Of a stretch of DNA of 8,853 bases, positions 1 to 7,519 are shown in pieces. The number at the start of each line of letters is the position of its first letter. Position 1 is the first letter of the stretch. The position numbers were made by a program, and so were the translations under genes. The DNA comes from Candidatus Cloacimonadota bacterium. Its GTDB lineage: Bacteria; Cloacimonadota; Cloacimonadia; Cloacimonadales; Cloacimonadaceae. The notes under the pieces are model-generated. The model searched no databases. It was not told the DNA's origin and saw only the letters and a program-made list of their open reading frames with translations. The stretch spans positions 1 to 8,853 of the forward strand of contig VGPI01000083.1 of NCBI GenBank assembly GCA_016875595.1, given 5' to 3'.

Positions 1-3000
1 CTCTGCGTCTTTAGCGGAAGTGAGATTGCTCATTATCTGCCGGATTATGAGATTCTGCCCTATGAGGAGCGTTCGCCCCATTATTCCATTCGTGCCTCGC
101 GAGCACATACAATCTATCATGTGCTAAGTAACCGGATGAGGGGAACGGAGGGTCGCTTTCCTTCAGCGACCTATCACGCAAAGCCCGAACGGAGGGTCGC
201 TTTCCTTCAGCGACCTATCACGCAAAGCCCGAACGTAGGGTCGCTTTCCTTCAGCGACCTATCACGCAAAGCCCGAACGGAGGGTCGCTTTCCTTCAGCG
301 ACCTATCACGCAAAGCCCGAACGGAGGGTCGCTTTCCTTCAGCGACCTATCACACAAAGCCCGAACGTAGGGTCGCTTTCCTTCAGCGACCTATCACGCA
401 AAGCCCGAACGGAGGGTCGCTTTCCTTCAGCGACCTATCACGCAAAGCCCGAACGGAGGGTCGCTTTCCTTCAGCGACCCTACGGGAACGGTATCTACAG
501 TGTTTCAGTCCGTTCGCTCCTGCGCAAGATTAGCCCTCCCCAGATCACCCGCGACAATATCATTACCCTGCGCAAAGGCGAATGGCTGGACCCGCTGAAG
601 CTGATGGCAGCCCTGGCGGATATCGGCTATGAGATTGAGTATCAGGTGGAAAAGGTCTTTCAGGCAGCCAAACGCGGTGGTATCATAGATCTCTTCAGTC
701 CACTCTTACTTAAGCCCTGCCGCCTCGAATTCTTTGGCGACGAGATCATCTCCATCCGCCATTTCTCGCTCCAGACTCAGCGCTCCGAAAGCGATGAACT
801 GAGCAAGATAACCATCCTTCCCGCCCGCGAGATCGCCCTGAGCAATGTGGACAGCGGTTCGCCGATCATCGCCCGCATCCGTCAGAGCGGGTTCTTTGAC
901 GGCATCGAGAATTATCTGTCTCTGCTTTTGCCGGAACTTTCCACTTTCGCCGATTACTTTGATGCCGGTGAGGTGATCTTCCTCTGGAACAATTACTTTC
1001 ATACCAATGAAGAACTTTACGACCTCAATGAACTGATGACTGATCAGTATGCCCGGATGCAAAAGCGCCACAGCAAGGTCAAGCTCCCGCATCCTGATGA
1101 CCTGATCGCCGGCGAGGAATTCCTGTCCCACCTGCGTCACCGTTCTCTTCATCTCTACCTCTCCAGCGCTGAATACGTGCTGGATTTCGAGACCCGCAAC
1201 ATCAGTGCACCCATCACCGTACAAAACAGTTACAATGGAGATCTGTCCCTACTGGCGGCGGACATCCGCCACTATCAGGCACTGGGCTATCAGACCATGA
1301 TCCAGTTTGACAACCAAAGCCAGAGCAAGCGCATGGAACAGCTCCTGCAGGATTATGACGTCGTTGTCGATCAGCACATCGGCGTCCTGCACGGCGGTTT
1401 CCGGCTGGATGATGCCCGGCTCTGTATCTGGACCGATCATGAGATCTTCAACCGCTACAAACGCCAGCGTTATCTCCCGCGCTTCAGTCCCTCAGAGGCA
1501 TTGACCGATTATGACGGACTCAAGCCCGGCGACTATGTGGTGCACGTTGACCACGGTATTGGCGCTTTTGAGGGAATGAAGATCATCCGTCTGGACGGAC
1601 AGGACATCGAATGCCTCGCCCTGCGCTATGCCAATGACGACCGCATCTACGTGCCCACCTTCCAGCTCCAGTTAGTATCCAAATACGTTGCCGAAGAAGG
1701 GATCAAACCCGTTCTCCACCGCCTCGGCTCCACCCGATGGCAAAATACCAAGCACAAGGCAAAAGCGCAGATCGAACTCGTCGCTGCCGATATTGTCCGT
1801 CTTTACTCCCACCGCGCCAATCGGCAAGGCATTGCGCACCAGCCGGATACACACTGGCAGGAGGAGCTGGAGGCGTCTTTCATTTATGAGGACACCGTCG
1901 ATCAAGCCAGAGCCAGCGCCGACATCAAGCAGGATATGCAATTGCCCGCCCCGATGGAGCGTCTCCTCTGCGGGGACGTCGGTTTTGGCAAGACCGAAGT
2001 CGCCATCCGTGCCGCCTTCAAAGCGGTATGTTCCGGTTTCCAGGTCGCCGTGCTCGTCCCCACCACGCTCCTGGCAGAGCAACACTTCCGCGTCTTTCGT
2101 GAACGCCTCGCCCAGTATCCCGTCCGGCTTGCCATGTTCAGCCGTTTTCGCAGTCCGGCACAAATTCGCCACGATCTGGCAGGCGTGGCAATGGGTCAGA
2201 TCGATATCGCCATCGGCACCCACCGCCTTTTATCGAAAGATGTCCGGTTCAATGCGCTCGGATTGCTCGTTGTCGATGAGGAACACCGCTTCGGAGTTCG
2301 CCACAAGGAACGCCTCCGCCGTCTGCAGACCAATGTGGACACGCTTTACATGTCCGCCACTCCCATCCCGCGCACACTCAATATGGCACTCGCCCGGCTC
2401 AAGGAAATTTCGCTGATGCAGACCTCTCCGAAGGAACGGCTACCCATTCGCACCATTATCACGCCCCATGATATCGAGGTCATCCGCGATGCCATCCGCC
2501 GGGAAATCGACCGGGGTGGACAGGCATTCTTTATCCACAACCGCGTCCAGACCATTGAAAATGTGGCGCTTGAACTGCGCAAAGCGATGCCGGATATCCG
2601 CTTTGCCGTTGGTCATGCCCAGATGACCGAGCACCATCTCGAAGACGTCATGGAGGCATTCGTTGAGCATCAATGCGACGTGCTCATTGCCACCACCATC
2701 ATCGAAAACGGCATCGACATCCCCAATGCTAACACCATCCTCATTGACCGCGCCGACACTTTCGGACTGGCTCAGCTTTACCAGATGAGAGGTCGCGTCG
2801 GACGCAGCAACCGCCGCGCCTATGCCTACCTGCTCATCCCGCGACACACGACACCGGAAGCCAAAAAACGGCTCGAAGCGCTGACGCAATATGACTACCT
2901 CGGCGCCGGCTTCCAGGTAGCTCTGCGCGATCTCGAGATCAGAGGCGCCGGGACAGTTCTCGGCACCCGGCAGAGTGGCGTGATCCAGGCGGTTGGGTTC

Positions 3001-3549
3001 AATTACTACAACCACCTCCTGGAAAAAGCGGTGGAATCAGTCCAGAATGATGATCCGGAATTGCTCTGGAAAGATGATTTCCCCGAAGCGCGCCAGGTGC
3101 TCAAGACCGAGATCGATCTCTATTTCCCTCCCGATTACATTGCCGACGATCAGGAACGCTTGCGTATCTACCGGCGACTCAGTGTATTGGACGATCTGAA
3201 CCAGATCGACGACTTTGCCTCAGAAATCCGCGACCGCTTTGGCGAACTCCCGGAACGCGCCCAATGGCTAATCCGATACTTTGCCCTCAAGATCCTCACC
3301 AAACAAGCCAACCTCCACAATTGCCAGGTGCGCCACGCCAAACTCCTCCTCGACTTCAAACCCGAACAATTGCCCCCCAAAGAGACCGTCCTCCGTTTCA
3401 CTTCCACCCTGACGCTACCTTTCCGCATCGACCTGACCAAAGGGCTCGCCATCGAGATCGAACTCGATAAGAACGCCCGCTTGAGTTATTATGACCAGTT
3501 CAACACCGCCGTTGATCTGCTCCGCTCCTACGTCGGTAGCCCGAATTAA
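1..3549 (+). CDS. mfd: Mfd transcription-repair coupling factor, 5'-truncated by the window, with an in-frame tandem-repeat insert
   Basis: Mfd is a cytoplasmic ATP-driven DNA translocase that removes RNA polymerase stalled at lesions and recruits UvrA for nucleotide excision repair. Frame 1 is open from base 1, so the start lies outside; by comparison with E. coli Mfd roughly 60-80 residues are missing. Numbering window codons from 1: residues 1-45 are UvrB-like domain 1 (ILPYEERSPH), residues about 48-164 are the repeat insert, and UvrB-like sequence resumes at GIYSVSV and continues through the LEFFGDE region. The RNA-polymerase-interacting CarD-like domain is about 503-565 (KPGDYVVHVDHGIG). 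The RecG-like translocase carries Walker A GDVGFGKT (Lys664), DEEH (bases 2275-2286), SATPIPRTL, and ENGIDIP with QMRGRVGRS. The TRG region RDLEIRGAG begins near 976, and a C-terminal domain runs to 1182. All motor motifs look intact. The insert is the one abnormal part. There is no adjacent co-directional gene, so no operon is visible. The family assignment is certain; whether the protein works with the insert is not known. Confidence 0.96.
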   Translation, partial: LCVFSGSEIAHYLPDYEILPYEERSPHYSIRASRAHTIYHVLSNRMRGTEGRFPSATYHAKPERRVAFLQRPITQSPNVGSLSFSDLSRKARTEGRFPSATYHAKPERRVAFLQRPITQSPNVGSLSFSDLSRKARTEGRFPSATYHAKPERRVAFLQRPYGNGIYSVSVRSLLRKISPPQITRDNIITLRKGEWLDPLKLMAALADIGYEIEYQVEKVFQAAKRGGIIDLFSPLLLKPCRLEFFGDEIISIRHFSLQTQRSESDELSKITILPAREIALSNVDSGSPIIARIRQSGFFDGIENYLSLLLPELSTFADYFDAGEVIFLWNNYFHTNEELYDLNELMTDQYARMQKRHSKVKLPHPDDLIAGEEFLSHLRHRSLHLYLSSAEYVLDFETRNISAPITVQNSYNGDLSLLAADIRHYQALGYQTMIQFDNQSQSKRMEQLLQDYDVVVDQHIGVLHGGFRLDDARLCIWTDHEIFNRYKRQRYLPRFSPSEALTDYDGLKPGDYVVHVDHGIGAFEGMKIIRLDGQDIECLALRYANDDRIYVPTFQLQLVSKYVAEEGIKPVLHRLGSTRWQNTKHKAKAQIELVAADIVRLYSHRANRQGIAHQPDTHWQEELEASFIYEDTVDQARASADIKQDMQLPAPMERLLCGDVGFGKTEVAIRAAFKAVCSGFQVAVLVPTTLLAEQHFRVFRERLAQYPVRLAMFSRFRSPAQIRHDLAGVAMGQIDIAIGTHRLLSKDVRFNALGLLVVDEEHRFGVRHKERLRRLQTNVDTLYMSATPIPRTLNMALARLKEISLMQTSPKERLPIRTIITPHDIEVIRDAIRREIDRGGQAFFIHNRVQTIENVALELRKAMPDIRFAVGHAQMTEHHLEDVMEAFVEHQCDVLIATTIIENGIDIPNANTILIDRADTFGLAQLYQMRGRVGRSNRRAYAYLLIPRHTTPEAKKRLEALTQYDYLGAGFQVALRDLEIRGAGTVLGTRQSGVIQAVGFNYYNHLLEKAVESVQNDDPELLWKDDFPEARQVLKTEIDLYFPPDYIADDQERLRIYRRLSVLDDLNQIDDFASEIRDRFGELPERAQWLIRYFALKILTKQANLHNCQVRHAKLLLDFKPEQLPPKETVLRFTSTLTLPFRIDLTKGLAIEIELDKNARLSYYDQFNTAVDLLRSYVGSPN
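141..491 (+). repeat. Tandem array of eight 44-bp palindrome-cored units inside mfd
   Basis: Eight copies of a 21-bp core start at 151, 195, 239, 283, 327, 371, 415 and 459, exactly 44 bp apart. Each core is a hairpin with arms GGTCGCT and AGCGACC and loop TTCCTTC. The 23-bp stretches between cores are nearly identical. Copies 3 and 6 have CGTAGGG and the others CGGAGGG before the core, and base 354 is A where other units have G. After the last core the sequence reads CCCTACGG, so a parent element with 12-bp arms (CGTAGGGTCGCT and AGCGACCCTACG) is likely. Because 44 is not a multiple of three, successive copies are read in different phases as GRFPSATYHAKPE, RRVAFLQRPITQS and NVGSLSFSDLSRK, giving a 44-residue protein period. 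All three forward phases lack stops; the reverse strand has TGA and TAG. Identical spacers exclude a CRISPR array. Confidence 0.95.
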
Positions 3550-3677
3550 GCCCGGGTCGATCTCCGGTTCATCTCCCCTCGCCTTCTGTTGCCCACCACT
3601 TTCTTTCCCCCAGGATAGTCCCAAATCCATCCGCAAGCCAAATTACCAGATCCGGCTGGAATTTCCCCCTTCCTCCT

Positions 3678-3757
3678 TGCTTGATTACCTTAGTATAACC
3701 TTAGTATAACCTTACGACCGTAAGGTTATACTAAGGTTATACTAAGGTTATCAAGCA
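3678..3757. repeat. Near-perfect 38-bp-arm palindrome built from 11-bp direct repeats
   Basis: The left arm (3678-3715) and right arm (3720-3757) are reverse complements with a single mismatch (T3686 against A3749), separated by the 4-base loop GACC. Each arm contains two full and one partial tandem copy of ACCTTAGTATA, or its complement TATACTAAGGT on the right. The structure starts 129 bases after the mfd stop. There is no T-run on either side, so it is not a standard intrinsic terminator. It could be a cruciform-forming element, a miniature mobile element or a multi-site protein-binding region; the sequence does not decide between these. Confidence 0.9.
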
Positions 3758-3905
3758 GGTAAGAGCTGCTGGGAGTGATGTTACCTTTGGAACAAACACC
3801 GCTGCCACCACACCATCTGACAACTCTTTGTCCTGGGAGAACAATGAATAAATTGGGGTTGGATTCAAAGCTCCGAAAAAGGCAGATGTTGGTAATGATC
3901 CGCGC

Positions 3906-4002
3906 CACCATTCCAGCGCCGGCGTCAGTCCAGCTCATTATAATACATAGTCCAATAGTCAGTTAACAAAAGACCTGGACTGGCGTCGACACTGGAATGA
4001 CG
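3906..4002. repeat. Imperfect inverted repeat, 31-bp arms
   Basis: Bases 3906-3936 match the reverse complement of 3972-4002 at 24 of 31 positions. The most conserved blocks are CATTCCAG and CAGTCCAG. The 35-base AT-rich spacer contains TATAAT (3939-3944). Read from outside, both arms could encode a similar LDW-R-R-W-N string, as expected for two diverged copies of one dispersed element in opposite orientation. No transposase lies nearby. The diverged arms suggest an old element rather than a recent insertion. Confidence 0.6.
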
Positions 4003-4267
4003 AGCACGTGCCAATCATATCAGCTTATTCTATAACTTCTGATGCTGTGATGGGATCCTGTGTAACGGTCGCAAACAAGAATAAATCGGTGGGCAGCTTT
4101 AATGGAAGGATCTGTTGGGATAAAACCCAAAATGGACCCGATACTTCTATGAAAAATCGGTCAACCTGTCTCGGACTTGCCACTTTGACCAAATCCAAGA
4201 ATATCATTGACATAAATAGGCGTTGAATCATTCTTGCTGCGAATTGGTATCTGATGAATCCGTTATC

Positions 4268-4282
4268 AGGGAGGATGAGGTG
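4268..4282 (+). promoter_or_regulatory. Ribosome binding site deciding the kinase start
   Basis: AGGGAGG at 4268-4274 sits 5 bases before GTG at 4280-4282, which is in frame with the kinase. The upstream in-frame TTG at 4223 has no comparable Shine-Dalgarno sequence. I therefore prefer the GTG start, which shortens the protein by 19 residues. Confidence 0.65.
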
Positions 4283-7168
4283 AACAGGCGAGAGAAAACA
4301 AAGACCGATGCCAGCACAGAAGCCAGAGATCGTCGATCTGGGGCTTCCCATTCCGGGCAGTATAAATGGGCTGACATTATTACGGCGATCGGCAGCCCGA
4401 CGATCATATTGGATACCAATAACCGCTTGCTTGTTGCGAACCGCGCCACGATCGAATTGACCGGCAAGTCCCTGGCTCAGTTGGTCGGAAAGCATTGTTA
4501 TGAGGTCTTTCATTCTCCGGGGAGCCAGCATCCTCGGGCAGGATGTCCGATGCAACGCCTGTTGACGGGAGAAGAAGCACCTGCCGGTGAGATGGAGTTG
4601 GAAGTTTATGGCAAGGTCTTTCTGGTATCCTGCACCCCGATCTATGATGACCAAGGTGAGATCGAGTATATCATCCACATTGCCACGGACATCTCAGAGC
4701 ATAAGCGGGTGGAAAGCGAACTGGGCAGGCAAAATCGCTATTTGTCACAATTGAATGAGTTTGCGATCGAACTGGCAAATCTCAGTCTGGAAACCAAGAC
4801 TGAAGAATTTATTGCCAAAGCGCTGTATCGGATGAGCGGAGCCCGGGCTGTCACCGTTTCCGTCTATGACCAGAATGAACGGGCATTATTCATCCGGCAC
4901 GTAGAAACTGATTCCAGCATAATCAATAAGGTCACCAGGGTATTGGGAACAAGGATCGAAAATATCCCCAGCCGATTGACCGATGCCTCGTATCAAGAGA
5001 TCATCACGGAAGTGACCGGTGTCAGAAAAAGCTTGACCGAAGTGACCTTTGGCGAGATCTCGCCTCTGGTCGGCAATGCGGTCAGTCGTTTGATCAAAGC
5101 CGATCACTATGTTGGAATTGCCTATCTGATGAATAATCGCTTGTATGGAACCTCGGTTCTTGCCATGCCCAAGGACATTCCCGATCCGCCACCGGAGGTG
5201 TTAAAGAGTTTCAGTCACCTGGCGACCCTTGCTTTGCATCGGAAGATCGCTGCTGATGCCCTGGCGGTGAGTGAGGACAAATACCGGCTCTTGATCGATA
5301 CGATGAGTGAGGGCGTCGTCGTGGTCGATAATGATGATGTTGTACAGTTTATCAATCCTGCCTGTTGCAAGATCTACGGCTATCAGCCCGCCGATGTGAC
5401 CGGTAAAGTTGGATACGAGATGTTGATCCATCCGGATGATTGGAATACGATCAAGTATAAGAATGCCTCTCGTCTTTCGGGGCATGCGGATACCTATGAG
5501 GTGCGGGGCGTAAAAGCGACGGGAGAGCAGATTTGGTTGCGCATCAGTGGTGCCCCGGTCCGTGATAAGAAGGGAGTGGTGACCGGCTCGGTGGGGATCA
5601 TGAGCGACATTACTCAAAACATGAAGTTCGAAGATGAATTGCGGAGGCAGAATGCCTTTCTGGATGGGCTGATTGAAGGTGCCGCCGAGGCGATCGTGAT
5701 TCTGGACAAGGATGAGAATGTAATTAGGATAAACACAGAATTTACCCGGATTTTTGAATATACGCCCAAAGAGGCATTGGGCAAAAAGATCAATGATCTG
5801 ATCGTGCCACCCGAACTCAGGGCTGAGGGAGAGAGCGCAACAGCTGACGTCGCTGAAGGTAAGCGGGTTCACTTTGAATCAGTGCGACATAGTAAGAAGG
5901 GAAAACGGATCGACGTCTCCATCCTGGGCAACCCAATCAAACTGGAAGGCGACCAGATCGGTGTGGTCAGCATCTACCGGGACATCTCGGAGAAAGTGCA
6001 TCTGGAACGTCAGTTACGCCAGTCCCAACGACTGGAATCGATTGGTCAACTGGCAGGTGGCGTAGCGCATGACTTTAACAATATGCTCACCGTGATCCTG
6101 GGTTATGGTGAGGAGTTGTTGCAGGCATTTGAGCCGGGAAGTCATCGTTGGTACGAAGTATCCGAGATCATCAAAGCCGGTCAACGCGCCATGAATCTGA
6201 CCAGTCAGTTGCTGGCATTCAGCCGCAGGCAGCTGATCAGACCGCAGGTACTGAATCTCAATGCCGTTATCCATGATATGAAAGAGATGATCCAACGGTT
6301 GATCGGTGAGGATATCGGGCTGGAGACAGTTCTTGCGGATGACTTGGGTGACGCCAGATGCGATATGGGACAGATCGAACAGGTCTTGCTCAATCTGGTC
6401 GTCAATGCCCGTGATGCCATGCCCAATGGCGGAAAGATCAGGATCGAAACTTCCAATTTTACGCTTGACCGGGATTACGCCAGCCAGCATATCAGTGTCC
6501 AACCTGGGGAATTTGTGTTGCTGGGGGTCTCCGATACGGGCATTGGTATGGATGAAGAGACGCTAAGCAATATCTTTGAGCCCTTTTACACCACGAAGGA
6601 CAAGAGTACCAGTAGCGGGCTCGGTCTGCCTACCGTCTATGGCATTGTCAAACAAGCCGGTGGTACGATCTGGGTTTATAGCGAACCAGGCACAGGATCC
6701 CATTTCAAGATCCTGCTCCCGCGCACCTTTGACGGGGCTGCGGCTGACGATCAACCGCCGGTCAGGCATTTCAAACATGGCAAGGGTGAACATATCCTGG
6801 TCGTGGAAGACGATGTGGCGTTGCGTAATCTGATTATGAAAGTGATCCAAAAGCTGGGCTATACGGTCACTGTGGTTGCCAACGGCGCGGAGGCGGTGGA
6901 AGCGGTGAGCGTCCAGGGACTGAAACCAGACCTGGTAATTACGGATGTGGTTATGCCGGGGATGAACGGGAAGGAACTGGCAGAGCAATTGCGGATCCAT
7001 TATCCGGAGCTCAAGGTGCTTTTCATGTCCGGTTATACGGATGATATCATCGCCAGGCGTGGGGTGCTCGAACCCGATATTCCCTTCCTGCAGAAGCCAT
7101 TCTCGCGGGATCAGGTGGCGGAAAAGATCCAGAGGATTCTCCACAGCAGTAATTCGGAGCAGCAGTAA
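4280..7168 (+). CDS. Soluble hybrid sensor histidine kinase (PAS-GAF-PAS-PAS-HisKA-HATPase-REC)
   Basis: This is a 962-residue protein from the GTG start (981 from the TTG at 4223). Such kinases sense a signal through PAS and GAF modules, autophosphorylate on histidine and pass phosphate to an aspartate in a receiver. Visible domains: PAS about 30-140 (IILDTNNRLLVANRA to ATDISEHKR), a GAF-like segment about 158-320, PAS about 335-445, PAS about 460-573, then HisKA with the H-box GGVAHDFNN (His597). The HATPase has N-box NLVVNARDAM (Asn709), G1 DTGIGM (Asp752), F-box FEPFYTT and G2 SSGLGLPTVYGIV. The C-terminal receiver has acidic VEDD (842-845), phosphoacceptor Asp889 in TDVVMPGMNG, Ser917 and Lys939 in QKPF. 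Every catalytic residue is present. There is no transmembrane segment or signal peptide, so it is expected in the cytoplasm. The first PAS has scattered cysteines (KHCYEVF, AGCP), but no cofactor can be claimed. The signal and output are unknown; no intact response regulator adjoins it. Confidence 0.95.
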   Translation: MNRREKTKTDASTEARDRRSGASHSGQYKWADIITAIGSPTIILDTNNRLLVANRATIELTGKSLAQLVGKHCYEVFHSPGSQHPRAGCPMQRLLTGEEAPAGEMELEVYGKVFLVSCTPIYDDQGEIEYIIHIATDISEHKRVESELGRQNRYLSQLNEFAIELANLSLETKTEEFIAKALYRMSGARAVTVSVYDQNERALFIRHVETDSSIINKVTRVLGTRIENIPSRLTDASYQEIITEVTGVRKSLTEVTFGEISPLVGNAVSRLIKADHYVGIAYLMNNRLYGTSVLAMPKDIPDPPPEVLKSFSHLATLALHRKIAADALAVSEDKYRLLIDTMSEGVVVVDNDDVVQFINPACCKIYGYQPADVTGKVGYEMLIHPDDWNTIKYKNASRLSGHADTYEVRGVKATGEQIWLRISGAPVRDKKGVVTGSVGIMSDITQNMKFEDELRRQNAFLDGLIEGAAEAIVILDKDENVIRINTEFTRIFEYTPKEALGKKINDLIVPPELRAEGESATADVAEGKRVHFESVRHSKKGKRIDVSILGNPIKLEGDQIGVVSIYRDISEKVHLERQLRQSQRLESIGQLAGGVAHDFNNMLTVILGYGEELLQAFEPGSHRWYEVSEIIKAGQRAMNLTSQLLAFSRRQLIRPQVLNLNAVIHDMKEMIQRLIGEDIGLETVLADDLGDARCDMGQIEQVLLNLVVNARDAMPNGGKIRIETSNFTLDRDYASQHISVQPGEFVLLGVSDTGIGMDEETLSNIFEPFYTTKDKSTSSGLGLPTVYGIVKQAGGTIWVYSEPGTGSHFKILLPRTFDGAAADDQPPVRHFKHGKGEHILVVEDDVALRNLIMKVIQKLGYTVTVVANGAEAVEAVSVQGLKPDLVITDVVMPGMNGKELAEQLRIHYPELKVLFMSGYTDDIIARRGVLEPDIPFLQKPFSRDQVAEKIQRILHSSNSEQQ

Positions 7169-7173
7169 GATGC

Positions 7174-7431
7174 TTGCTTACGACGCTCCTGACTTTTTGG
7201 GCGGGATACCTGCTGGCTGTACCCATGCCGCTGTCTCACCAACTGAACCTGGTGACAGGCAAAAGGGCAACCGACCAGATGCTGCTGAAGCTGTATTCCG
7301 ATCTCAACAGTGATTACTGCGACGAATTCATCTATACCTGCCGTACTCCCGATTGCTCTTTTATCACGGGCAACGACCTCATCCTAAATATCCATTCCCA
7401 GTTGAATTATCCTCACCTCATCCGTGCATGA
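7174..7431 (+). CDS. Possible small protein of 85 residues, unrecognised
   Basis: An 85-codon frame starts at TTG 5 bases after the kinase stop. Its N-terminus is hydrophobic (LLTFWAGYLLAVPMPL) and could be a signal peptide or a membrane anchor; the rest is polar with three cysteines (YCDEF, YTCRT, PDCSF). Codon choice is similar to that of the neighbouring kinase (many CTG, ACC and GTG codons), which favours real or recently real coding sequence. The start is weak: GGAG at 7156-7159 is 14 bases away. It fits better, at 10 bases, an ATG at 7170, which opens a different 47-residue frame ending at 7313. I recognise no family. It may be a fragment of a once longer gene, since the next stretch looks like gene debris. 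Confidence 0.35.
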   Translation: MLTTLLTFWAGYLLAVPMPLSHQLNLVTGKRATDQMLLKLYSDLNSDYCDEFIYTCRTPDCSFITGNDLILNIHSQLNYPHLIRA

Positions 7432-7455
7432 AAGTGCTGAGTAATCCTCTGAGCA

Positions 7456-7483
7456 TTGAACGTTCCTTTTTGTGTCCTATAAT
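7456..7483 (+). promoter_or_regulatory. Candidate sigma-70-type promoter
   Basis: TTGAAC (7456-7461) is followed after 16 bases by a perfect TATAAT (7478-7483). The -35 box matches the consensus at four of six positions. Transcription would run rightward through the NtrC-like remnant and antisense to the small membrane protein. It may be a chance match in an AT-richer gap. Confidence 0.3.
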
Positions 7484-7519
7484 GATGGGAACAAGGTGTA
7501 CCCGATAGCCATCCTGTAC

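Larger units (their letters stand above)
3550..4279. other. Intergenic region without a convincing gene, rich in inverted repeats
   Basis: About 730 bases separate mfd from the kinase start. I find no recognisable protein in any frame. The longest plus-strand frames (3775-3966 and 4008-4226) have no domain-like composition. The second ends overlapping an alternative TTG start of the kinase at 4223, which would permit translational coupling, but its start has only a weak ribosome binding site. The region holds a long palindrome (3678-3757) and an imperfect inverted repeat (3906-4002). A weak promoter-like TTGACC lies at 4185-4190 but lacks a good -10 partner; a TATAAT at 3939-3944 lacks a -35 box. 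The kinase promoter probably lies in this region but cannot be placed with confidence. No U-tract terminator for mfd is evident. Confidence 0.6.

Noticed and set aside
141..491. CRISPR-like regularly spaced palindromic repeats
   Set aside because: The stretches between cores are nearly identical to one another, so they are not spacers, and the array lies inside an open coding frame with no cas gene.
1672..2223. Minus-strand frame of 183 codons, and a plus-strand frame of 242 codons at 1688-2416
   Set aside because: Both lie wholly inside the conserved motor region of mfd, whose motifs are clear in frame 1; their translations have no recognisable domain.
2275..2286. DEEH in place of DEEQ in the Mfd Walker B motif as an unusual substitution
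   Set aside because: DEEH is also the E. coli Mfd form, so it is ordinary for the family.
3678..3757. Rho-independent terminator of mfd
   Set aside because: The arms are far longer than usual, AT-rich and made of repeats, and no T-run follows.
4008..4226. 72-codon plus-strand frame ending over the alternative TTG start of the kinase
   Set aside because: There is no good ribosome binding site and no recognisable domain; the overlap loses meaning if the kinase starts at the better-supported GTG at 4280.
4025..4678. Minus-strand frame of 217 codons
   Set aside because: It overlaps the first PAS domain of the kinase antisense and shows no family features.
5201..5872. Minus-strand frame of 223 codons
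   Set aside because: It is antisense to two clear PAS domains and has no features of its own.
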